A program made the position numbers and the translations under genes. Of a stretch of 64,000 nucleotides of DNA, positions 10,078-18,709 are shown in pieces; position 1 is the stretch's first letter; each line of letters begins with the position of its first letter. Under the pieces are notes generated by a model. It made no database searches. It was given only the letters and a program-made list of their open reading frames with translations, and was not told the DNA's origin. Where the stretch lies: NCBI GenBank assembly GCA_029245955.1, contig JAQWOH010000008.1, forward strand, positions 186,001 through 250,000, in the 5' to 3' direction. This DNA comes from Fuerstiella sp. (GTDB lineage: Bacteria > Planctomycetota > Planctomycetia > Planctomycetales > Planctomycetaceae).

Positions 10078-10476
10078 GTTTTCAGTGGCTTATCTGGCAG
10101 AATGCTCTGAGTGTTACGTGAAACCTGGTGACGACCACGGAGCGTTCCCCAGCCACCAGCGTCGGTAGTCTAGAGTCGAAAATTGGGCGATTCCACTCGG
10201 AGCGGGCAGTCTCATGTGGAAGCGACGGAATCCGTTGTGATTTCACGTTCTCCCCGTTCTTCGGACTCTTCGACAGCACCACCGTGACGGCTCGACGTAC
10301 TGCGACGCAGGATAAAACAGATAACGCCGCATAGCCGTAGTCCAGATCAAGTCGAGTTCCCGGCAACGTTCCACCGTCACTCCCGCGGATCCCGGTGAAG
10401 GTGTACCGGCACAGACAGTTGTTTTTCTGCCGGACTCTCACATACTGTCACAGCACCCTGTTTAAGAATTTCCCAC
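10078..10476. other. 399-base divergent intergenic region
   Basis: This gap separates the divergent dehydrogenase and symporter genes and must hold both promoters. No convincing promoter pair, operator palindrome, RNA gene or gene relic was recognised. An open frame on the minus strand (10082-10441) has no recognisable domain and atypical composition. Confidence 0.5.
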
Positions 10477-12093
10477 ATGAACGCAGACGTACAGCAGGCA
10501 TTCAGCCAAACAAACTTCGGCACGATCGACGCTGTCATCGTGTTGGTCTATTTGTTGGTATCCTTGGGCATTGGACTGGCCGTCAAACGCTACGCCGGCT
10601 CAATGGAAAACTACATCGGTGCCGGCCGAAAGGTCGGCACGTGGCTGGGCGTCGCCACCATGACCGGCACAGAACTTGGCCTGGTCACCGTCATGTATTC
10701 AGCCCAAAAAGGATTCACGGGCGGATTCGCAGCATTTCATGTCGGCGTGATCGCCGGCGTCGGTACGCTGTTTGTGGGCATGACAGGATTCATTGTCGGA
10801 CCGCTGCGTCGCATGGAAGTTCTGACGATCCCTGAATTCTACGAAAAACGATTCAACAAAAACATTCGCGTGCTGGGTGGAGTGCTGCTGGTGCTGGCCG
10901 GTGTGCTGAACATGGGCCTGTTTCTGAAAACCGGATCCATGTTTATTGTCGGCGTGACGGGTATGTCCGGCGAAGGTGAAGCACTGAAGTGGGTGATGAT
11001 CGCACTGCTCACCCTGGTCCTGATCTACACCACGCTCGGCGGAATGATCTCAGTGATTCTGACGGACTACGTGCAGTTCGTCGTCCTGTCCATCGGACTT
11101 CTGTCTGCCACTGCGATGGCCATCTGGCAACTGGGCTGGTCCACGATTATTGACGGAGTCCAGATGCAACTTGGCGCTGCCGGGTTCGACCCGACCCTGG
11201 AAGGTACGGGGTTCGGCTGGTCGTACATATTCTGGATGGTTGTCACAACAGGTTTTGTCGGTAGTGCCGTGTGGCCGACCGCCGTCGCACGAGCTCTGGC
11301 GATGGAAAGTGAGCAAGCCGTCCGGCGACAGTATTGCTGGTCGTCATTGTCGTTCGCAGCGAGATTTATCATTCCTTACTTCTGGGGCATCTGTGCTCTG
11401 GTATTTATTACGGCGACACCCGCCGGAGCGGACCTGCAAGATTTGTTCCTGCCGGCCAACGGCGACCAGCCGGCTGTAGAGAATCTCTACGCGATGCCGG
11501 TCTTCATTGGCCGCCTGTTACCAACCGTCTTCCTTGGCATCGTAACGGCCGGCATGATCGCCGCGTTTATGTCAACGCATGATTCGTACTTCCTGACATG
11601 GAGCTCTGTTATCACTCAGGACATTGTCGCACCACTGCGAAAGACACCCTTCCCCACGGCGTCTCGCGTGCGCCTGACACGAATTCTGATTGTACTAATG
11701 GGCGGTTACGTGCTGTACTGGAGCCTGTTTTACAAAGGTCGCGAAGACATCTGGGACTACATGGCCGTGACGGGTGGTATCTATTTCACAGGCGCCTTTG
11801 TCGTGCTGATGATGGGTGTCTACTGGAAGGGCACCAGCAGTTTCGGAGCGTTACTGGGTCTGCTGTCGGGCCTGCTGATGTTGCTGGCTCTGGAACCGAT
11901 TCAAATCGCCGTTGGTCTCAAACATCAACAGGCAGAAGGCGAGTGGGTGGAAACTCTGACCAGCCCGCAAATCGGACTGATCACGGTCGCCGTCGCCATT
12001 TGTCTGACCATCCTCGGTTCACTGATGCGACCGGACAGCACAGACTCCTGCAACCTACAACCTGAAAACAACACAAATGACACGGCCGGCTGA
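10477..12093 (+). CDS. Sodium:solute symporter (SSS family)
   Basis: 538 residues with about 13 hydrophobic segments. The first helix (IDAVIVLVYLLVSLGIGLAV), the GSMENYIGAGRKVGTWLG segment and TMTGTELG in the second are typical of the SSS family (LeuT fold), which imports sugars, amino acids or organic acids with Na+. FMSTHDSYFLTWSSVITQDIV near residue 365 is the conserved TM8/9 region that helps bind sodium. The substrate cannot be read. It is followed 45 bases later by a 58-residue membrane protein on the same strand, the arrangement seen for transporters with a small accessory subunit. Confidence 0.9.
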   Translation: MNADVQQAFSQTNFGTIDAVIVLVYLLVSLGIGLAVKRYAGSMENYIGAGRKVGTWLGVATMTGTELGLVTVMYSAQKGFTGGFAAFHVGVIAGVGTLFVGMTGFIVGPLRRMEVLTIPEFYEKRFNKNIRVLGGVLLVLAGVLNMGLFLKTGSMFIVGVTGMSGEGEALKWVMIALLTLVLIYTTLGGMISVILTDYVQFVVLSIGLLSATAMAIWQLGWSTIIDGVQMQLGAAGFDPTLEGTGFGWSYIFWMVVTTGFVGSAVWPTAVARALAMESEQAVRRQYCWSSLSFAARFIIPYFWGICALVFITATPAGADLQDLFLPANGDQPAVENLYAMPVFIGRLLPTVFLGIVTAGMIAAFMSTHDSYFLTWSSVITQDIVAPLRKTPFPTASRVRLTRILIVLMGGYVLYWSLFYKGREDIWDYMAVTGGIYFTGAFVVLMMGVYWKGTSSFGALLGLLSGLLMLLALEPIQIAVGLKHQQAEGEWVETLTSPQIGLITVAVAICLTILGSLMRPDSTDSCNLQPENNTNDTAG

Positions 12094-12138
12094 AAACAGA
12101 AAAGCACAAAGAACACTTCGGCAACGAAAGGCATCAAC

Positions 12139-12315
12139 ATGAACTGGCAACTGATCTGGCAGGTCGTTTTTTTCGGCTTGATGCTGGGCTTCGCGGCGAT
12201 GTCCGTGCTCGTCATCATCAACGGCGCTAAGGACGTTCGCAGGCTGTTGTCGGGACTGGAAGATACACGTGCAAATGCAGACAACACCGGCAACGACGAA
12301 ACGCCACACCAGTAG
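12139..12315 (+). CDS. Small single-span membrane protein, putative symporter accessory subunit
   Basis: 58 residues. The ATG at 12139 has GAAAGG about 8 bases upstream, and the stop is at 12313-12315. The N-terminus (MNWQLIWQVVFFGLMLGF) continues into AAMSVLVIIN, forming one or two closely packed hydrophobic spans. A basic/acidic amphipathic segment (KDVRRLLSGLEDTRAN) and a polar tail follow. It lies 45 bases downstream of the SSS symporter in the same direction, so it is probably co-transcribed. Small one-helix partners are known for several LeuT-fold transporters; the role here is inferred from position only. No homolog is recalled. Confidence 0.6.
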   Translation: MNWQLIWQVVFFGLMLGFAAMSVLVIINGAKDVRRLLSGLEDTRANADNTGNDETPHQ

Positions 12316-12394
12316 CGTGACTTGCGAAATTCGGTAAGGCGGCCCCGGAAAGCAGGTGATACTGACGACAGGCTCGGGAACTCATAACATCTGT

Positions 12395-13816
12395 TTACCG
12401 ACCAAGCAGTCTGCTGGCAGCTTTGTAGGCCTGGTGCCCGGTTGAATTGCCCGACAGCACGTCGGCTTCCGTAGCCGGAAGCCGACGTACGTGGGCTTTG
12501 ACGACCTCTGTCATCGCCTTGTCGGCAGCCAGGTTTTCCCACTCATTGGGGTCTCTGAGGTGATCGTAAAGTTCCTCTGACCCGTCCAGATATCGGATGT
12601 ACCGGAAGCGTTCCGACCGGACTGCATAATTGCCCTTGCCAAAGGATGACAGAGCCACATGCCTCCATTCGGCCTGCGGGTCCTGCACAAGCGGCACCAG
12701 TGAATGACCTTCCTGACTGGCGTCTGTCGGCAGACCCGCCAGTTCCAGCAGCGTGGGAAAAATGTCAAGCAGCTGAGCCGGCTTGTTTGTTCGCTGTCCC
12801 TTCGGATACCCGGGAGCCGCGACAATCAATGGCACGCGTGTGCCGTCTTCCCAGATCGTCCGTTTGGCCCACCGCTGTTTCTCACCCAGATGAAAACCGT
12901 GGTCGGCAAACAGCACAATAATGGTGTTGTCTCTGTGCGGCGAAGCATCCAGAGCATCCAGGACAAGACCCAGACAGTGATCCGCGAAGGCGACAGAAGC
13001 AAGGTACGCCTGCACGGCATGCTCCCACTGGCCGGCCGACTCCACCCACGCATGCTCGGGAGAAACATGATTCTCATTGGTCAGCGCAATGGCGTAAGCG
13101 CTGATGTCGTCACGGTCGTCTGCTTTAACAAGCGGCAGTTGCACCTGGTCGCGAGGAAAGCGGTCGAACCACTTCTTCGGCGCATACATCGGTACGTGTG
13201 GTCGAAAGAATCCCACCCCCATGAAGAATGGAGCGTCAGAATCGCCGGGTAGTGACTTAAGCTTGTCCACGGCCCAGTGTGCAATCTTATAATCGGGCAT
13301 GTCCTCGTCACGTTCCGGGTAGGCCCCCCAGTCCCACAGAGGATGACCGTGCGGCTGCGAAATCTTATTCTTCCGCCGTGGTCCAAACCTACCCATGTCA
13401 CCTCCGTATTCCTGGAAGAATCGCTTGTCTCCCGTGTGGAAGATTTTCCCGGTGGCCAGCGTGCGGTAACCGTTTTTGGCGAAGCGTTCAGGCAGAGTAT
13501 CAAGGTCCTTCAGAGCGGGAGCCTGTTCCAGGTCCGGACTGAGAAAGTAAACGCCGGAGGTGTGGGGGTGCCGACCGGTCAGCAGACTGGCCCGCGAAGG
13601 ATTGCACACGGGAGACTGACAATGTGCGTTGGCAAAGAGAGTGCCCCGCTCCGCCAGACGATCGATATTGGGTGTCTTTGCCTGAGGATGCCCGCCCAGG
13701 CAGCCGGTCCAGTCGTTGAGATCGTCAATGGACAGCAACAGAACATTCGGGCGATCTGCTGCGATTGCCGAAGCGACAAACAGAAATACCAGAACGCCTG
13801 GCGATAGACACTTCAT
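12395..13816 (-). CDS. Secreted sulfatase (iduronate-2-sulfatase-like)
   Basis: 473 residues with a signal peptide (VLVFLFVASAIAA, cleavage near 20). RPNVLLLSIDDLNDWTG supplies the metal-binding Asp pair. C71 in CNPSRASLLTG is the cysteine converted to formylglycine, so an anaerobic or FGE-type maturase must act on it in trans. Later FADHGFHLGEKQRWAKRT carries the conserved Asp-His and Lys. Overall similarity is to the iduronate-2-sulfatase/choline-sulfatase group abundant in planctomycetes, which desulfates polysaccharides outside the cytoplasm. The start codon overlaps the stop of a decayed LamG gene (ATGA-type), suggesting the two once formed an operon. Confidence 0.92.
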   Translation of the reverse strand: MKCLSPGVLVFLFVASAIAADRPNVLLLSIDDLNDWTGCLGGHPQAKTPNIDRLAERGTLFANAHCQSPVCNPSRASLLTGRHPHTSGVYFLSPDLEQAPALKDLDTLPERFAKNGYRTLATGKIFHTGDKRFFQEYGGDMGRFGPRRKNKISQPHGHPLWDWGAYPERDEDMPDYKIAHWAVDKLKSLPGDSDAPFFMGVGFFRPHVPMYAPKKWFDRFPRDQVQLPLVKADDRDDISAYAIALTNENHVSPEHAWVESAGQWEHAVQAYLASVAFADHCLGLVLDALDASPHRDNTIIVLFADHGFHLGEKQRWAKRTIWEDGTRVPLIVAAPGYPKGQRTNKPAQLLDIFPTLLELAGLPTDASQEGHSLVPLVQDPQAEWRHVALSSFGKGNYAVRSERFRYIRYLDGSEELYDHLRDPNEWENLAADKAMTEVVKAHVRRLPATEADVLSGNSTGHQAYKAASRLLGR

Positions 13817-14252
13817 ATTGATTCTTTCGTGTAATTGCTTGCCACGGTCTCGGCCTTCACCCGTTCCGGCCTGAGCGCAGATTCCAGATATTCACTTCGT
13901 CAAGCATGACATCTATAAACTCAGTTCCTGACGAATGTCCAATGTGGATTATTTGCCAGCGTCAAAGATAGTCAGTTTGTCGGAAAGGCTCTCTGAAAAC
14001 TAATCGATGTTGTGGAAATTCTGATCATCGGTTGAGGCTTAACGGGGGAACCCCATCGTCAGCTGTGGTCCGCGCATGTCGGCAAAGGGAATCGGTTTGG
14101 GGATCTTTGTCACGTCCGTTGCAGCGTTAATCTTCGGTAAGTTCGCTGCCCGCACCGCGAGCCGATCGATTGCGGAGACCTTCGTGATGAGATCGCCGTA
14201 ACCAGCAAACAAAAAGCCAACTGAGCACCAGTATGGCCAACAGATGCTTCAT
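13813..14252 (-). pseudogene. Decayed secreted LamG-domain gene
   Basis: The ATG at 14252 begins a signal-peptide-like stretch (MKHLLAILVLSWLF). A +1 shift near a five-T run is then needed to reach FAGYGDLITKVSAIDRL..., which ends at a TAA (14039-14041). Further on the same strand the tail of a concanavalin/LamG domain is readable, DEVNIWN then, after loss of one base, ALRPERVKAETVASNY. The usual intact form is IWNRALSPE-. Several in-frame stops separate the pieces. The final TGA (13813-13815) overlaps the ATG of the sulfatase. Signal peptide at one end, LamG tail at the other and operonic spacing all point to one broken gene rather than chance frames. Confidence 0.55.
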
Positions 14253-14288
14253 GACTAAATCGTCGGAATGAACGGTTCCCACTTACCG

Positions 14289-15026
14289 TCATCCGCCATT
14301 TGGCGGATGACGGATTCGGTCCAGCAGAGATTTGTAAGCATGCTGCAGATGATTACGAGTTTCGGCCTGAGCCAGCGCTACATCGCCTGCGACAAGCGCG
14401 GAGTATATTCGGGCGTGGGATTCTTCTGTGTCCGAATGCCGCTTAGGCGACCAGCGAAGTTCTTTAAGATGCGGGGCCAGTTGCTCCATCACAGCACACA
14501 GCATGGCAGCCATCACGGCGTTTCCGGATAATCGAGCGATCTCAAGGTGGAATTCGATATCCAGTCGAACATAATTCTTCCCGCGTTTTCTGGAAGGGAT
14601 CCCGGCCATCTGCTCCAGTATGTCTCGCAGCGAAAACAAATCTTCGATCTCACGCTTGCGCGCAGCCTGGGCGATCAGAGCGAGTTCCAGTGTCTCGCGC
14701 GCATCCAGCAGATGGAACAGGTTCTGATTCTCAGCAGCCAGCAGCTCACGCAGCCGCTGTCCCAGACGCTCGGCCGAAGTTACAGGCTGATGAGTTTCAG
14801 CGGCCGTTTCCACAAAGGCACCAGCTCGCGGCAGCACTTTGACCAGTCCCCGCCCCTGGGCATCCAGCAACGCGTCTCTAACGAGCCCCGCCTTAACTCC
14901 AAAGTGATCCGCCAGATCACGAATAGACGGCAGGCGATCACCCGGCTTCAGGCTCTGTTGCTGAATAAATTGTCCCAGCTGGTCGACCAGCCCGGCGGAG
15001 CCAATGGACGAAGTTGCTGCTGGCAA
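14289..15026 (-). CDS. GntR-family transcriptional regulator, FadR/FCD subfamily
   Basis: 245 residues from a TTG at 15026 (AAGGA 8 bases upstream). An ATG at 15137 in the same frame lies upstream of a clear promoter for this gene and inside an operator, so it is unlikely to be used. The N-terminal winged helix contains LKPGDRLPSIRDLADHFGVK, the GntR signature. The rest is an all-helical FCD ligand-binding domain (LDARETLELALIAQAA; DIEFHLEIARLSGN; HLQHAYKSLL) with the Asp and His residues that bind metal in this class. It faces the aldolase operon and is likely its repressor and an autoregulator, with a sugar acid as ligand by analogy with other FCD regulators. Confidence 0.85.
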   Translation of the reverse strand: MPAATSSIGSAGLVDQLGQFIQQQSLKPGDRLPSIRDLADHFGVKAGLVRDALLDAQGRGLVKVLPRAGAFVETAAETHQPVTSAERLGQRLRELLAAENQNLFHLLDARETLELALIAQAARKREIEDLFSLRDILEQMAGIPSRKRGKNYVRLDIEFHLEIARLSGNAVMAAMLCAVMEQLAPHLKELRWSPKRHSDTEESHARIYSALVAGDVALAQAETRNHLQHAYKSLLDRIRHPPNGG

Positions 15027-15084
15027 TGTGCTGATCCTTGTCTGGAAAGCAATAACGATCTGATGACAGATCCCGGATAACCGC

Positions 15085-15113
15085 TTGACGCAGCTGAACT
15101 GATTACTAATGAT
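15085..15113 (+). promoter_or_regulatory. Candidate promoter of the aldolase operon
   Basis: TTGACG at 15085-15090 and AATGAT at 15108-15113 are separated by 17 bases. Transcription would start near 15120, at the edge of the operator palindrome, leaving a leader of about 45 bases to the ATG at 15166. Confidence 0.45.
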
Positions 15114-15137
15114 AGTCACTGATTGATCAATGTTCAA
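15109..15137 (-). promoter_or_regulatory. Candidate promoter of the GntR regulator gene
   Basis: On the minus strand, TTGAAC (15132-15137) and TATCAT (15109-15114) are separated by exactly 17 bases. The -10 overlaps the divergent promoter and the -35/spacer overlaps the operator palindrome, an arrangement suited to autoregulation. It also implies the regulator starts translation downstream of about 15102, supporting the TTG at 15026. Confidence 0.55.
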
Positions 15138-15142
15138 TCAGT
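15118..15142. promoter_or_regulatory. Operator palindrome, probable GntR-type regulator binding site
   Basis: A perfect inverted repeat: ACTGATTGA (15118-15126), 7-base spacer, TCAATCAGT (15134-15142). It covers the start region of the aldolase operon and the -35 and spacer of the regulator promoter, as expected for a repressor site serving both. Confidence 0.65.
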
Positions 15143-15165
15143 ATTCTTCAGCCGGACAACAACAC

Positions 15166-16830
15166 ATGAAGACCGAAGCATTAAAGCGGTTTCGCGCACA
15201 GCTGGCCCGCGATGAACCTGTCTGCGGGCTATGGGTGACGCTGGAATCCGCCAGCGTCACAGAAATGGCCGTCGCGCTGGGACTCGACTGGGTCGTGATC
15301 GATGCCGAACACGGTCACCTGGGTTGGAAAGACATCAACGAACACGTCCGCGCTGCGCTCCGCAGCGATACGGTGCTGTTAATCAGACTGGCGGAACGAA
15401 GCACATCGCTGACAAAACGCGCACTCGACATCGGGGCCGACGGAATCGTGATACCGTGGATGGAAACGGCTGAGGAACTTCGTGAGGCCGTTCGGGACTG
15501 TCGCTATCCCCCCGAAGGACGACGCGGAATCGGTGGTGAACGTGCAACGGTTTGGGGCCAGTGCTTTACGCAGCATACCGCAGAATCAAATGACAACGTT
15601 ATGGTTGTGCCGCTGATCGAAAGCGTGGGTGCGATTCCCAATGTCGCTGAGATGTGTGAAGTTGACGGAATCGATGTCTTCTTCTTCGGGCCAGCCGACT
15701 TTTCGGCCACGGCTGGTTTCCGAGGTCAATGGGAAGGCCCAGGAATCGCCGAGCAGATTCTGAAGCTGAAAGACATGATCAAGTCTGCCGGCAGGCACTG
15801 CGGCCTGCTGGCCACCAGTATCGACAACCTAAACGAACGCATCGAACAGGGATTTCGGATGCCAGGCCTGGGAGCCGATACGGGACTGCTGTGTCGATCG
15901 CTTCATCAGTCGCTGCAGGCAGTCAACCGCGATCACCAGCCAGCAACAAGTCTCGACCCACGTGACGGTCACTCCCTTCAGCTTCCCCTTGCTCAGCCGC
16001 CGGATCATATGCAGCCGGATCGCGACGAAATCATAACAACACTGGACGACAGTGAGTCAACTGAACTGCAGTCCGGCGTGACCATCCGTACATTGGTCGG
16101 TGACTTCAATACGGCTCGCAACCTGACAACCGGAATTGTGACTTTTGCCCCGAACGCATTTCTTGACTGTCACAGGCACCCATGCAGCGAATCCATCACC
16201 GTATTGGACGGTGAAATCCACGTCACCATCGAAGGTCGCGGATATCGACTGGGACCGCTGGATAATATCGTCATTCCTCGCTGGCTGCCGCATGCGGCCC
16301 GAAATCCTGATTCCACCACGACCGTGCGACTCCACATCGCCATGTCCATGAGCGTACCCGAACGCGAACTGGTCAGGCGTGAGTTCGCTCATACCGAAAT
16401 GCCGACGGATTCGACCGGCCGGTCAGGGGCCGAGAGAGTAAATCGTTTCGAGTCGGCGCCGCGGTCATTCGGCGTCGGCCCCGGCGCAGAGTTTGTCGAT
16501 TTCTTCAACACGGACCTGGTCCCGGGGATAGAGATGAGCGGCGGATTTGCTCGTTTCCAGCCTGGCGGCAGGCTGCCGGCGCATCTACACGATTTCGACG
16601 AATCGATCTGCATCACCGATGGCCACGCCAACTGTCTGGTGGAGGGACGCCGTTACTCGCTGAATGGATGTGCCACCGCTATGGTTCCACGTGGGCGGGT
16701 CCACTACTTTGTCAATGACTCTTCCAGGACGATGGACATGATCTGGGTCTATGCCGGGCCCTTGCCTGATCGTGTGGTGGTGGACGAACGATGCGGAACG
16801 GAAGAGCGAACCGACGAGAGCAACAATTAG
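15166..16830 (+). CDS. HpcH/HpaI-type 2-keto-3-deoxy acid aldolase fused to a bicupin
   Basis: 554 residues from the ATG at 15166; an upstream ATG at 15130 lies within the operator. Residues about 5-255 are an HpcH/HpaI class II aldolase: LESASVTEMAVALGLDWVVI, DAEHGHLG, an Arg in LIRLAE, the metal Glu in PLIESVGAI and the Asp in FGPADFS. Such enzymes cleave 2-keto-3-deoxy sugar acids to pyruvate plus an aldehyde. Residues about 295-545 add two cupin folds: DCHRHPCSESITVLDGE, then PAHLHDFDESICITDGH. Both carry a metal-binding His/Glu pattern. Fusion is unusual because HpaI aldolases are normally about 255 residues. The cupins may process a lactone or uronate form of the substrate. The stop abuts the ATG of the next gene. 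Confidence 0.88.
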   Translation: MKTEALKRFRAQLARDEPVCGLWVTLESASVTEMAVALGLDWVVIDAEHGHLGWKDINEHVRAALRSDTVLLIRLAERSTSLTKRALDIGADGIVIPWMETAEELREAVRDCRYPPEGRRGIGGERATVWGQCFTQHTAESNDNVMVVPLIESVGAIPNVAEMCEVDGIDVFFFGPADFSATAGFRGQWEGPGIAEQILKLKDMIKSAGRHCGLLATSIDNLNERIEQGFRMPGLGADTGLLCRSLHQSLQAVNRDHQPATSLDPRDGHSLQLPLAQPPDHMQPDRDEIITTLDDSESTELQSGVTIRTLVGDFNTARNLTTGIVTFAPNAFLDCHRHPCSESITVLDGEIHVTIEGRGYRLGPLDNIVIPRWLPHAARNPDSTTTVRLHIAMSMSVPERELVRREFAHTEMPTDSTGRSGAERVNRFESAPRSFGVGPGAEFVDFFNTDLVPGIEMSGGFARFQPGGRLPAHLHDFDESICITDGHANCLVEGRRYSLNGCATAMVPRGRVHYFVNDSSRTMDMIWVYAGPLPDRVVVDERCGTEERTDESNN

Positions 16831-17901
16831 ATGACTGACATTGAACGCGCGAGGTTTCGTGTGGCGCTGACGGCTGATTTTTTTGACGAGGACGGCATAT
16901 CAAAATTCGACGACCTGGGTCTGGGCGTGTTCGACGACTACGACAGTATCGAGGTAACGCAGTTCGGTGAACATCGTCCTGAGATTACGCCCGATCAACT
17001 GGCTGATTACGCCGGTGTAGTGGTGCTGACTCCGCAGGTGACAGCCGAATCTCTGTCGCACAGTAACGAACTGCTGGCAATTGGCCGGTTCGGCGTCGGT
17101 TACGATTCGGTCGATGTGGATGCATGTACCGAACGCGATGTACTGGCCATGATTACAGCCGGAGCCGTCGACCGTCCTGTCGCAGAAGCTACGATCGGCT
17201 GGATGATTGCGCTGACACATCACATGCTGCCCAAGGACCGTATGATTCGTACGGGACAGTGGGACGACCGTACTCAGTATATGGGATGTGAACTGCGTGA
17301 TCGGACACTTGGCATTATTGGTCTGGGCGGCATTGGTCGAAAGCTTGTATCGCTGCTGCAGGGCTTCGGAATGCAGCAGCCGATCGTTTTCGATCCATTT
17401 GTGCCCGCATCCGTGCTTGAGGAACTTGGCGCTCGCAGCATCACACTGGATGAACTGCTCACGACCGCAGACTTTGTATCGGTGCACTGTCCGCTCAACG
17501 CCCAGACACGAGGACTGATCGGGGCCGGTGAAATCGCGAAGATGAAGCCTGGCTCGTACTTACTGAACACAGCCCGCGGCGGCATCGTTGATGAACAGGC
17601 ATTATTTAACGCGCTGCAGGAAAGACGCATTGCCGGAGCGGCTCTCGATTGTTTCGAAGTTGAACCAGTCACCGAACCACATCGATTTGCTGAGCTGAAC
17701 AATGTCATTCTGGCTCCCCATTCGATCGCATGGACGTCCGAACTGTTTCGCGACATCGGCCGCACAGCATGTCAGAGCATGCTTGATCTGTCGCAGGGCA
17801 AACGCCCGGCCGGCGTGCTGAATCCGAAACTCTTGGAACGCAGCAGCTTTCGAGCAAAGTGGTCACGAATTACCGGAATTGCAGAGGAGTCGCTGGAATG
17901 A
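16831..17901 (+). CDS. D-isomer-specific 2-hydroxyacid dehydrogenase
   Basis: 356 residues, starting at the base after the previous stop. The nucleotide-binding domain has LGIIGLGGIGRKL (GxGxxG). The catalytic triad is visible as Arg in NTARGGIVDE, Glu in CFEVEP and His in LAPHSIAWTSEL. This is the 3-phosphoglycerate/glyoxylate reductase superfamily, which interconverts 2-hydroxy and 2-oxo acids with NAD(P)H. No ACT or regulatory domain follows, so biosynthetic SerA is unlikely. In this operon it probably reduces or oxidises a sugar-acid intermediate. The end overlaps the next gene by 4 bases (ATGA). Confidence 0.9.
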   Translation: MTDIERARFRVALTADFFDEDGISKFDDLGLGVFDDYDSIEVTQFGEHRPEITPDQLADYAGVVVLTPQVTAESLSHSNELLAIGRFGVGYDSVDVDACTERDVLAMITAGAVDRPVAEATIGWMIALTHHMLPKDRMIRTGQWDDRTQYMGCELRDRTLGIIGLGGIGRKLVSLLQGFGMQQPIVFDPFVPASVLEELGARSITLDELLTTADFVSVHCPLNAQTRGLIGAGEIAKMKPGSYLLNTARGGIVDEQALFNALQERRIAGAALDCFEVEPVTEPHRFAELNNVILAPHSIAWTSELFRDIGRTACQSMLDLSQGKRPAGVLNPKLLERSSFRAKWSRITGIAEESLE

Positions 17902-18689
17902 GCAAACGACTGGCAGGACAGGTGGCATGGATCAGCGGCGGTGCGTCCGGTATTGGTGAATCGACCGCCAGACTGTTTGCGATGGAAGGTGCGAATATCG
18001 TCATCGCTGATGTCACAGATGCCACCGGACAGCAGGTTGCTGGTGAGATCAGTTCGAATGGTGGCAAGGCTGTCTACTCCTCCTGCGACGTTTCCGACAG
18101 CGACAGCGTGGCTCGATCGATCGAAGCAACGGTGCAGCAATTCGACGGCCTGAACATTGTGGTCAACTGCGCGGGAATTGTGCATGTCGGGCTGCTACAC
18201 GAGTATTCGGAAGCCGATTGGGACCGGTTGATGGGTGTGAACCTGAAGGGCATCTATTTCACACTGAAGCACACCTTCCCGCACTTAAGCAGAAACGAAC
18301 GCAGCTATATAATCAACGTGGGTTCCATCAGCAGTCTTGTGGGACAGCGAGCAACGCCCGCCTACACCACATCGAAAGGAGCCGTACTGTCGCTGACGCA
18401 GTCCATCGCACTGGATTACGCCGCAGCCGGACTGCGCTGCAACTGCGTATGTCCTGGCATCACAGATACACCAATGCTGCGCAAACATCTGAACTCAACA
18501 CCGGATCCGGACGCCACCCTGCAACAGCGCGTCCGTCGCGTCCCCACGAATCAGGCGATGCAGTCAGACGACGTGGCACGCACCATTCTGTATCTCGCCT
18601 GTGAAGACTCGGCAGGAGTCACCGGAACATCAATTGTCGTGGACGGTGGCTACCTGGCGGCCGCCGAATGGGATACCGCGGACGATTAA
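17898..18689 (+). CDS. Short-chain dehydrogenase/reductase (SDR)
   Basis: 263 residues from the ATG at 17898, which overlaps the preceding stop as ATGA and has GAGGAG upstream. Classical SDR features: cofactor motif SGGASGIGES, an Asp at the end of beta-2 (IADVTD) favouring NAD, NCAG, catalytic Ser in VGSISS and YTTSK. PGITDTPML is the usual C-terminal substrate-loop region. The family includes 2-keto-3-deoxy-L-fuconate/L-rhamnonate dehydrogenases as well as polyol dehydrogenases. The operon favours a sugar-acid or sugar substrate, but specificity cannot be assigned. Confidence 0.9.
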   Translation: MSKRLAGQVAWISGGASGIGESTARLFAMEGANIVIADVTDATGQQVAGEISSNGGKAVYSSCDVSDSDSVARSIEATVQQFDGLNIVVNCAGIVHVGLLHEYSEADWDRLMGVNLKGIYFTLKHTFPHLSRNERSYIINVGSISSLVGQRATPAYTTSKGAVLSLTQSIALDYAAAGLRCNCVCPGITDTPMLRKHLNSTPDPDATLQQRVRRVPTNQAMQSDDVARTILYLACEDSAGVTGTSIVVDGGYLAAAEWDTADD

Positions 18690-18709
18690 TCAGCACCAGG
18701 AGACGACAA

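Noticed and set aside
10082..10441. 119-residue minus-strand open frame between the dehydrogenase and the symporter
   Set aside because: No domain, no clear ribosome site and composition unlike neighbouring proteins; treated as intergenic.
15027..15137. N-terminal extension of the GntR regulator to the ATG at 15137
   Set aside because: The ATG lies upstream of the regulator's own predicted promoter and within the operator; the TTG at 15026 with AAGGA fits the family length.
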